64,000 bases of DNA, taken from an uncultured Formosa sp. Its GTDB lineage: Bacteria > Bacteroidota > Bacteroidia > Flavobacteriales > Flavobacteriaceae. This document shows, piece after piece, positions 53,235 through 60,569 of this stretch. The translations under genes and the position numbers were made by a program. How positions within the stretch are numbered: the stretch's first letter is position 1; every line of letters starts with the position of its first letter. The notes below the pieces were generated by a model. It saw only the letters and a list, made by a program, of their open reading frames with translations, was not told the DNA's origin and ran no database searches. The stretch lies in assembly GCF_947500765.1 (NCBI RefSeq), contig NZ_CANMTH010000013.1, forward strand, positions 1 to 64,000, read 5' to 3'.

Positions 53235-53741
53235 ATGGCAACTGTAACCTTAAAAGGAAACGCAATAGAAACTTCAGGAGAATTACCAAAAGTGGGTACA
53301 AAAGCTCCAGATTTCACATTAACAACTATAGAATTAGGTTCAAAATCTTTAAAAGATTTCGAAGGAAGCAATGTTATTTTAAACATATTTCCTAGTGTAG
53401 ATACAGGAACTTGTGCACAATCTGTAAGAGAGTTTAATAAAGAAGCTAGCAATTTAGATAACACTAAAGTACTTTGTATTTCTCGCGATTTACCTTTTGC
53501 TCAAGCACGTTTTTGTGGCGCGGAAGGATTAGATAATGTTATTTCTTTATCAGATTTTAAAAATGGTAGCTTCGGAAAAACGTACGGTTTAGATTTTATA
53601 ACAGGACCTCTTGAAGCATTATTATCAAGATCTGTAGTTATTATAAACGAAAAAGGAGACGTAATCTACACAGAACAAGTATCTGAAACGGTAGACGAAC
53701 CTAATTACAAGGCTGCTTTAGAAGCTCTACAAAATGGCTAA
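53235..53741 (+). CDS. tpx: Thiol peroxidase Tpx
   Basis: A 168-residue atypical 2-Cys peroxiredoxin. The peroxidatic Cys is in PSVDTGTCAQSVREFNKEA (about residue 61) and the resolving Cys in ISRDLPFAQARFCGAEGLDN (about 95), with the Tpx signature intact. It reduces alkyl hydroperoxides with thioredoxin in the periplasm or cytoplasm; no signal peptide is visible here. Its 3' end overlaps dgkA by eight bases, so the two are co-transcribed, and ftsK-lolA-lptF/G-ribBA follow on the same strand. Confidence 0.95.
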   Translation: MATVTLKGNAIETSGELPKVGTKAPDFTLTTIELGSKSLKDFEGSNVILNIFPSVDTGTCAQSVREFNKEASNLDNTKVLCISRDLPFAQARFCGAEGLDNVISLSDFKNGSFGKTYGLDFITGPLEALLSRSVVIINEKGDVIYTEQVSETVDEPNYKAALEALQNG

Positions 53742-54102
53742 AAAAGAATCACTTCTAGCGAATAGAATTAAAAGTGTAGGATATGCGTATAAAGGCGCTA
53801 TCCTACTCTTAAAAACAGAAGCGAGTATAAAAATCCAGTTCGTGATTGCGCTTTGCGTCACCGTTGCTGGATTTTATTTTAATATATCATCTACAGAATG
53901 GATGGCTCAAACATTAGCCATTGGTATTATCATGACTGCCGAAGGTTTAAATACAGCTGTAGAAGCTATTGCAGATTTTATTCACCCAGAACACCATACT
54001 AAAATTGGATTTATAAAAGACATCTCTGCGGGAGCGGTTTTCATTGCTGCTATTGCTGCAACTATCGTTGGTTTTATTATTTATATCCCAAAAGTATTTT
54101 AA
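53734..54102 (+). CDS. dgkA: Diacylglycerol/undecaprenol kinase family protein
   Basis: A 122-residue integral membrane kinase with three helices. The family motif EGLNTAVEAIADFIHPEHH (about residues 69-87) and KIGFIKDISAGAVFIAAIA match DgkA-type kinases, including the metal- and ATP-binding Glu/Asp. It phosphorylates diacylglycerol or undecaprenol; in Bacteroidota the latter is plausible. It is translationally coupled to tpx (8-nt overlap). Confidence 0.92.
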   Translation: MAKKESLLANRIKSVGYAYKGAILLLKTEASIKIQFVIALCVTVAGFYFNISSTEWMAQTLAIGIIMTAEGLNTAVEAIADFIHPEHHTKIGFIKDISAGAVFIAAIAATIVGFIIYIPKVF

Positions 54103-54136
54103 AGACCATACCCTTAGGATAAACGTTAGTAATTTG

Positions 54137-54144
54137 TATTTTTG
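54137..54144 (+). promoter_or_regulatory. Candidate -7 box of ftsK
   Basis: TATTTTTG (TAnnTTTG), 23 nt before the ftsK ATG. No standard -33 TTG was found. The box would let ftsK and its followers be expressed apart from tpx-dgkA. Confidence 0.4.
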
Positions 54145-54167
54145 CTCAAATAAACAACAGCGCGTTG

Positions 54168-56606
54168 ATGGCTAAAAAAAACCCAAAAACTAAACAACCT
54201 AGTACTTCAAAATTTAAGAAACCAAGTCTGAAATTAACCAACCAACAAAAGCTAATTTTTGGGAGTTTACTTATCATTCTCGGCATTATTTTGGGTACCG
54301 CATTTTTATCTTATTTCTTTACAGGAAAAGCCGACCAAAGCATTTTAAATGAGTTTTCTGCACGAAATGTAGAAGCCGAAAATTGGGTTAAAAAATTAGG
54401 GGCTTACCTTAGTGATATTTTTGTATATCGCGGTTTTGGTATCGCAGCTTTTATTTTTTCAGGATTACTTATTCGTTCTGGATTACACGTACTTTTAGAT
54501 ATTAATCGTGCTAAATTAAGACGCCACTGGTTTTGGGGATTATACCTCACAATCTGGATTTCTATATTTTTCGGATTTTTTGGAGAAAAACATGCCATTC
54601 TTGGTGGTACAGTAGGTTTTGAAATCAATACCTTTTTACAAGACTATATTGGTATTCTAGGTGTCTCTTTACTATTATTCTTCGGACTTATAGTCTATCT
54701 CGCCATACGCTTTAAGATTACAATTCACAGTTTTATAGCTCTATTCAAATCGGCTAGAAAAAATATTTCTGATGAATTAAAATCAAATAAAAACGAAGAT
54801 AGTTTTGCTTTCGATAACAGCCTAACTGAAGAAGCTGAAGCAATAAAATCTGCTTATATCACTCCGAAACAAGACAAACCTAAACCAATAATACCAGAAC
54901 CTGAGCCAACACCTGTTGTCGAATTTGAGACAAAACAACAACCAAAACCTGTAAAAGATATTACTACAAGCACTTTTGAAGTCGAAACGCCAAAGGAAGA
55001 AACTATTGAAGACACCGCTGAATTAGAAATTGAAACCGTTGAAGAAGAGCTTTCTGAAACCGATAATTTATCTAATAAATTAGTCGCAGATTTTGGCTTG
55101 TTTGATCCGACTTTAGAGCTTGGAAAATATCAATTTCCGCCATTAGATTTATTAAAAAAATACGATAATGAAGGCATTTCTATCAACCAAGAAGAACTTG
55201 AGGGTAACAAAAATAGAATTGTAGAAACCTTAAACAATTATAAAATTGGTATTGCTAGTATTAAAGCGACTATTGGACCAACAGTTACATTATATGAAAT
55301 TGTACCAGAAGCCGGTGTTCGTATTTCTAAAATTAAAAACTTAGAAGACGATATCGCCTTATCGCTATCAGCATTAGGTATTCGTATTATCGCCCCTATT
55401 CCTGGAAAAGGAACCATTGGTATAGAAGTTCCTAATAAAAATTCTACTATCGTATCTATGCGATCTGTAATTGCGTCTCAGAAATTTCAGAAATCAGAAA
55501 TGGAATTGCCTATTGCTTTTGGAAAAACCATTAGTAATGAAACCTTTGTAGTCGATTTAGCTAAAATGCCTCACATGCTTATGGCAGGTGCTACTGGTCA
55601 AGGTAAATCTGTTGGACTAAATGCAGTGCTTACATCATTACTATATAAGAAACACCCTGCAGAAGTTAAGTTTGTTTTGGTCGATCCTAAAAAAGTAGAG
55701 TTAACATTATTCAACAAAATTGAACGTCATTATTTAGCAAAACTTCCAGATGAAGCTGAAGCGATTATTACAGATAATACCAAAGTAATTAATACGCTTA
55801 ATTCGCTTTGTATAGAAATGGATAATCGTTACGAAATGCTAAAAAATGCATTGTGCCGTAACATTGTAGAATATAACACAAAATTTAAAGCACGAAAATT
55901 AAATCCAAACGACGGACATGCCTATTTACCATATATAGTTTTGGTTGTCGATGAATTTGCAGATTTAATTATGACGGCTGGAAAAGAAGTTGAAACCCCT
56001 GTAGCACGTTTAGCACAATTAGCCCGTGCCATTGGTATTCACTTAATTATAGCAACACAAAGACCATCTGTAAATGTAATTACAGGTATTATTAAAGCCA
56101 ATTTCCCCGCTAGAATAGCATTTAGAGTAACAAGTAAAATAGATTCTCGAACCATTTTAGATGGTTCTGGAGCAGATCAACTTATTGGTCGTGGAGATAT
56201 GCTTTACACTCAAGGTAACGAATTAGTACGTATACAATGTGCTTTTGTAGACACTCCAGAAGTAGAACGTATTGTAGATTTTATTGGAGCACAAAAGGCA
56301 TATCCAGACGCGCATTTACTTCCAGAATATGTTGGTGAAGAAGGTGGCACAAATCTTGATATTGATATCTCCGACAGAGATAAATTATTTAAAGACGCTG
56401 CCGAAGTTATTGTTACAGCACAACAAGGTTCTGCATCGTTATTACAACGTAAATTAAAATTAGGTTATAATCGTGCCGGACGATTAATCGATCAATTAGA
56501 AGCCGCAGGAATTGTTGGCCCTTTTGAAGGTAGTAAAGCCCGACAAGTATTAGTTCCTGATTTTATTGCATTAGAACAATTATTAGAAAATGAAAAGAAC
56601 AATTAG
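54168..56606 (+). CDS. ftsK: DNA translocase FtsK/SpoIIIE
   Basis: An 812-residue translocase that clears chromosome dimers at the division septum. The N-terminal membrane domain has about four helices (residues 28-185), followed by an acidic/Pro-rich linker (about 215-310). The alpha/beta motor has Walker A GATGQGKSVGLNA (about residue 472) and Walker B VLVVDEFADLIM, and the winged-helix gamma domain (about 745-805) has ASLLQRKLKLGYNRAGRLID. The ATG at 54168 is used; the frame has a TTG one codon earlier. It is followed within 2 nt by the lolA-like gene. Confidence 0.96.
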   Translation: MAKKNPKTKQPSTSKFKKPSLKLTNQQKLIFGSLLIILGIILGTAFLSYFFTGKADQSILNEFSARNVEAENWVKKLGAYLSDIFVYRGFGIAAFIFSGLLIRSGLHVLLDINRAKLRRHWFWGLYLTIWISIFFGFFGEKHAILGGTVGFEINTFLQDYIGILGVSLLLFFGLIVYLAIRFKITIHSFIALFKSARKNISDELKSNKNEDSFAFDNSLTEEAEAIKSAYITPKQDKPKPIIPEPEPTPVVEFETKQQPKPVKDITTSTFEVETPKEETIEDTAELEIETVEEELSETDNLSNKLVADFGLFDPTLELGKYQFPPLDLLKKYDNEGISINQEELEGNKNRIVETLNNYKIGIASIKATIGPTVTLYEIVPEAGVRISKIKNLEDDIALSLSALGIRIIAPIPGKGTIGIEVPNKNSTIVSMRSVIASQKFQKSEMELPIAFGKTISNETFVVDLAKMPHMLMAGATGQGKSVGLNAVLTSLLYKKHPAEVKFVLVDPKKVELTLFNKIERHYLAKLPDEAEAIITDNTKVINTLNSLCIEMDNRYEMLKNALCRNIVEYNTKFKARKLNPNDGHAYLPYIVLVVDEFADLIMTAGKEVETPVARLAQLARAIGIHLIIATQRPSVNVITGIIKANFPARIAFRVTSKIDSRTILDGSGADQLIGRGDMLYTQGNELVRIQCAFVDTPEVERIVDFIGAQKAYPDAHLLPEYVGEEGGTNLDIDISDRDKLFKDAAEVIVTAQQGSASLLQRKLKLGYNRAGRLIDQLEAAGIVGPFEGSKARQVLVPDFIALEQLLENEKNN

Positions 56607-56607
56607 A

Positions 56608-57249
56608 ATGAAAACATTTTTACTTTCACTTACATTATGTTTCACCCTTCTAGGGTTTAGTCAAAATGACACTAAAGCGAAAACATTATTAGATCAAGTA
56701 TCTAAAAAAGTAAAATCTTACGATAATATTTCATTAGATTTTAAATACGTACTTCATAATTCTGCAGAAAACATTAACCAAGAAACACGTGGTGATGTGG
56801 TTATGGAAGGAGATAAATATGTATTAAACATTTTAGGTATTACTCGAGTTTTTGATGGTAAAACACTTTACAGCATCAATCCTGAAGATGAAGAAGTAAC
56901 CATTTCTACTGAAGATCCAGACGACGAAAACAGTATTACTCCTAGTAAAATGTTATCGTTTTACACAGATGGTTATACATATAAAATGGGTGAAGAAAAA
57001 AACATTAAAGGACGTAAAATTCAATTTGTAAAATTAACACCAATGGATTCTAATTCAGAAATAAATCATATTTTATTAGGTATAGATCCACAAACAAAAC
57101 ACATATACAATTTAATAGAAGTTGGTAATAACGAAACGCAAACAACACTTACTGTAACATCGTTTGAAACAAATCAGACTTTATCTAAAGCATTATTTTC
57201 TTTCGATAAAAACAAATACAAAAACTATTACATCAACAAATTAAACTAG
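56608..57249 (+). CDS. LolA-like outer-membrane lipoprotein carrier
   Basis: An about 213-residue periplasmic protein of the LolA/LppX fold. It has the signal peptide MKTFLLSLTLCFTLLGFSQ and an open beta-barrel region with NINQETRGDVVMEGDKYVLN and ISLDFKYVLHN. LolA carries lipoproteins through the periplasm; a related role is likely. The start at 56608 is preferred over an in-frame ATG inside ftsK (56590), because it gives the standard signal peptide and follows the ftsK stop by one base. Confidence 0.85.
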   Translation: MKTFLLSLTLCFTLLGFSQNDTKAKTLLDQVSKKVKSYDNISLDFKYVLHNSAENINQETRGDVVMEGDKYVLNILGITRVFDGKTLYSINPEDEEVTISTEDPDDENSITPSKMLSFYTDGYTYKMGEEKNIKGRKIQFVKLTPMDSNSEINHILLGIDPQTKHIYNLIEVGNNETQTTLTVTSFETNQTLSKALFSFDKNKYKNYYINKLN

Positions 57250-57256
57250 TACGTAC

Positions 57257-59236
57257 TTGAAAATTTTAGACCGATATATCTTAACCACTTACCTCAAGAC
57301 ATTTTTTAGTGTTTTTATAATACTAATGATGATTTTTGTATTACAAACCATTTGGCTATTTATAAAAGAGCTAGCTGGTAAAGATTTAGACGTTATTGTT
57401 ATTTTTAAGTTCTTAATGTACTACTCGCCTAAGTTAATACCTTTAGTATTGCCACTTACCATTTTATTATCATCTATAATGGTTTTTGGAAGTTTTGCAG
57501 AAAACTATGAATTTGCCGCCATGAAATCTACAGGAATTTCATTACAACGTGCTATGGCGGGACTAAGTGTTTTTATTGTTATTTTAGGAATTGTTACTTT
57601 TTTCTTTTCTAATAATGTAATTCCGTGGGGAGAATACCACTCCTACAACCTTCGTAAAAATATAGCAAAACTAAAACCAGCTATGGTTATTGCAGAAGGC
57701 CAATTTAATGATGTCGGAACCATTAATATTAAAGTAGAAAAAAAGACAGAAGACAAATATTTACACGATATTATTATTCATAAAAAAGCAAATAGTGGTT
57801 TAGGAAACTATACAACTATTGTTGCTAAAAACGGAGAATTAATAGGTCAAGAAAATTCTAATATTTTAAAGTTAATTTTAAAGGATGGCTATTACTATGA
57901 CGATACACCTCCTAAAAAAGCTAAAGAAAGACGCCGCAGACCGTTTACAAAAAGCGCCTTCGACGTGTATACAATTAACACCGATTTATCGCAATTAGAC
58001 AACGTTGATTTAGACGATAAAAATGTAGATAGTAAATATAACATGTTGGATGTCTCTGGTTTAAATTACACGATAGACTCACTAGCTCATGAGCGTGAAA
58101 AAGACTACGATAAACTTTCTCATAATATTTATAACCGTTATAGTATAAAAAATTTAGAGATTAGTTTGCAACCACTGAAAGACACTATATATACAGGAAA
58201 TATTTTAGATTTATATGATAATGACAAACGACTTCAGATTGTAGAATTATCTATAAACAGTTCTGCAAGCACAAAGCAAATTCTTAACAATAACGAAAAA
58301 TCATTTAAAACAAAATCTGCTTGGTTAAACAAGCATGTTATTGCTTTACATGAAAAATTATCATTAGGGTTTGCCTGTATTATTCTATTTTTTGTTGGAG
58401 CTCCATTAGGCGCATTAATTAGAAAAGGAGGTTTAGGATTACCTATGATTATTGCAATTTTACTCTTCTTAACCTATCACTTTATTGGTATTTTCGCTAA
58501 AAACAGTGCTAAAGACGGCACATTTAATCCTGTTTTAGCGACATGGTTTTCAACCTTAGTTATGCTACCTTTAGGAGTGTTTTTAACACGTCGAGCAACT
58601 GCCGATAAAGGATTATTTGAGTTTGATCATATTTTAATTCCGCTAAAAAAACTACTCCCATTTAAAAATAATTCTGATGAGATATTTGCAGACGGATTTA
58701 GCAGAGATTTTAGTGATTTTAAACGTTATAAGGAAGATAAACTTTTAAGTATTATAAAAGATCCAACGGCTTATAATTATCACGAATCTGGTAAAATAGA
58801 AGCATTATATACATTAGAAGAACGTAATTTAGATTTAGAAGCCCTTAGAATGAAAGGCGTACATATCGATAAAACCTTCGAAACCGCTAAAAACCTAGTT
58901 ACACGATTAAATATTTACTCAAAAATTGCTTTAATTTTTAATTGTACTGGAATAATACTTCTCATTTTATTTTTCATTTTAAAAAATAATAAAATGCCAG
59001 GTTCAGCCACAACATGTTTACAATTAAGTATTATTTCGTTTATAATCTTTATAGTGTACTATATCTCCCAACAATTCAGTATAATCGCTTTCAAAAAACA
59101 TTTAAATCAAAAAAGTAAAAAGTATAACATCTTATTTACAATTTTAGGATTTATTATATACCCAATAGCTCATCCCTTCTTTAAACACAAAACAAAGGAG
59201 GACTTAAGTCGAAATGCGATACAACATTTAAACTAA
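57257..59236 (+). CDS. LptF/LptG-family permease with C-terminal extension
   Basis: A 659-residue inner-membrane protein of the YjgP/YjgQ (LptF/LptG) family, part of the LPS export ABC complex. N-terminal helices (ILTTYLKTFFSVFIILMM), a periplasmic jelly-roll (about residues 130-350) and three further helices (FACIILFFVGAPLGALIRKG) are typical. Beyond them lies an extra about 200-residue part with a soluble segment and two more helices (about 555-620), absent from the short enterobacterial proteins. The start is a TTG (57257): family members begin MKILDRYIL and no ATG fits. It follows the lolA-like gene by seven bases. Confidence 0.87.
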   Translation: MKILDRYILTTYLKTFFSVFIILMMIFVLQTIWLFIKELAGKDLDVIVIFKFLMYYSPKLIPLVLPLTILLSSIMVFGSFAENYEFAAMKSTGISLQRAMAGLSVFIVILGIVTFFFSNNVIPWGEYHSYNLRKNIAKLKPAMVIAEGQFNDVGTINIKVEKKTEDKYLHDIIIHKKANSGLGNYTTIVAKNGELIGQENSNILKLILKDGYYYDDTPPKKAKERRRRPFTKSAFDVYTINTDLSQLDNVDLDDKNVDSKYNMLDVSGLNYTIDSLAHEREKDYDKLSHNIYNRYSIKNLEISLQPLKDTIYTGNILDLYDNDKRLQIVELSINSSASTKQILNNNEKSFKTKSAWLNKHVIALHEKLSLGFACIILFFVGAPLGALIRKGGLGLPMIIAILLFLTYHFIGIFAKNSAKDGTFNPVLATWFSTLVMLPLGVFLTRRATADKGLFEFDHILIPLKKLLPFKNNSDEIFADGFSRDFSDFKRYKEDKLLSIIKDPTAYNYHESGKIEALYTLEERNLDLEALRMKGVHIDKTFETAKNLVTRLNIYSKIALIFNCTGIILLILFFILKNNKMPGSATTCLQLSIISFIIFIVYYISQQFSIIAFKKHLNQKSKKYNILFTILGFIIYPIAHPFFKHKTKEDLSRNAIQHLN

Positions 59237-59242
59237 AAGCAA

Positions 59243-59250
59243 TATCTTTG
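59243..59250 (+). promoter_or_regulatory. Candidate -7 box of ribBA
   Basis: TATCTTTG (TAnnTTTG) ends only four bases before the first ATG of ribBA, so a transcript from it would start at or next to the start codon. Confidence 0.35.
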
Positions 59251-59254
59251 CATT

Positions 59255-60412
59255 ATGATGACAGAAACCAAAAACAAAACATCTTCATCTTTTAAACTAC
59301 ATACAATTAAAGAAGCCATTGACGATATTAGAAATGGTAAAGTAATTATAGTTGTAGATGATGAAGACCGAGAAAACGAAGGCGACTTTATTGCCTCGGC
59401 ATCTAAAGCAACACCTGAAATGGTGAATTTCATGGCCACACATGGTCGTGGATTAATTTGCGCTCCGCTTACAGAAAGTCGTTGTAAAGCATTAGGTTTA
59501 CCCATGATGGTTAGTAACAATACCGACCATATGGAAACTGCTTTTACAGTGTCTGTAGATTTACTTGGAAAAGGAGTTACTACAGGTATTTCTGCTGCAG
59601 ATAGAGCACGTACAGTTCAAGCTTTAGTAGACCCAGAAACAAAACCGTTTGAATTAGCTAGACCAGGTCATATTTTTCCTCTTGTAGCTAAAGATGGAGG
59701 TGTTTTAAGGCGAACAGGACATACAGAAGCTGCTATAGATTTAGCTAGATTAGCAGGCTTAGAACCAGCCGGAATGATTGTTGAAATCATGAACGAAGAC
59801 GGAACTATGGCACGACTACCTCAGCTTAAATTGGTTGCTGAAAAATTCGATTTAAAAATCGTTTCTATTGAAGATTTAGTAGCTTACAGAATGCAACATG
59901 ACTCTTTAATTGAAAAACAAGAAGATTTTGACATCCAAACACGTTTCGGGAAATTCCGTTTAAGAGCTTATAAGCAAACCACAAATAATCAAGTACATAT
60001 TGCGTTAACAAAAGGACAATGGAAATCTGATGACCCTGTATTAACACGAATAAACTCGACACTTGTTAATAATGATATTTTAGGCACATTAACCAATAAT
60101 CCTGATGCTAAATTAGACAACATGTTTAAAGTCATTAATGATGCTGAAAGCGGTGCTATACTCTTTATAAACCAAGAGCCTACCTCTATGAATACCATTA
60201 AGCGTTTATCTATTTTAAAACAAGAACAAAAAGAAAATAGTGTAACAAAAGCACCTAGTATTGCAATGGATAATAAAGACTTTGGTATTGGTGCACAAAT
60301 TTTACATGATCTTGGTATTCATAAACTCCGATTAATTTCGAATAGTGAACATACTAAACGTGTTGGAATGATAGGTTACGGATTAGAAATTATCGATTAC
60401 GTAAATTACTAA
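59255..60412 (+). CDS. ribBA: DHBP synthase with degenerate GTP cyclohydrolase II domain (RibBA-like)
   Basis: A 385-residue protein of the riboflavin pathway. The N-terminal 3,4-dihydroxy-2-butanone-4-phosphate synthase domain (about residues 14-212) is intact, with VVDDEDRENEGDF, THGRGLICAPLTESRC and RRTGHTEAAIDLARLAGLEP. The C-terminal part (about 225-385) aligns with GTP cyclohydrolase II at its ends (RFGKFRLRAYK and FGIGAQILHDLGIHKLRLIS) but has no cysteine at all, so the three zinc ligands are gone; the usual GRGIGL catalytic stretch is also not recognisable. It therefore probably makes only DHBP, and a separate GTP cyclohydrolase is needed. Two ATGs (59255, 59258) are adjacent. Confidence 0.9.
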   Translation: MMTETKNKTSSSFKLHTIKEAIDDIRNGKVIIVVDDEDRENEGDFIASASKATPEMVNFMATHGRGLICAPLTESRCKALGLPMMVSNNTDHMETAFTVSVDLLGKGVTTGISAADRARTVQALVDPETKPFELARPGHIFPLVAKDGGVLRRTGHTEAAIDLARLAGLEPAGMIVEIMNEDGTMARLPQLKLVAEKFDLKIVSIEDLVAYRMQHDSLIEKQEDFDIQTRFGKFRLRAYKQTTNNQVHIALTKGQWKSDDPVLTRINSTLVNNDILGTLTNNPDAKLDNMFKVINDAESGAILFINQEPTSMNTIKRLSILKQEQKENSVTKAPSIAMDNKDFGIGAQILHDLGIHKLRLISNSEHTKRVGMIGYGLEIIDYVNY

Positions 60413-60436
60413 ATACAACGTTCCGATTTAAAACAT

Positions 60437-60467
60437 AAAAAACCACCTCGAACAGGTGGTTTTTTTA
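60437..60467 (+). terminator. Terminator of ribBA
   Basis: A 12-bp stem (AAAAAACCACCT/AGGTGGTTTTTT) with a five-base loop and a T-run on the plus strand. Confidence 0.88.
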
Positions 60468-60569
60468 GGCTATAATATCTCTTATTATTAAATCTGTAAT
60501 AAGAAAGGTATATTAATTTAACACATTGAAAGTCTTTAAAATAACCCTACTTCATATTATAAATCTGTT

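Noticed and set aside
53235..57249. Tpx to LolA gene group as a special stress operon
   Set aside because: The grouping of dgkA, ftsK, lolA-like and lptF/G-like genes looks like an ordinary envelope and division gene order for the family; only the tpx-dgkA overlap is direct evidence of coupling.
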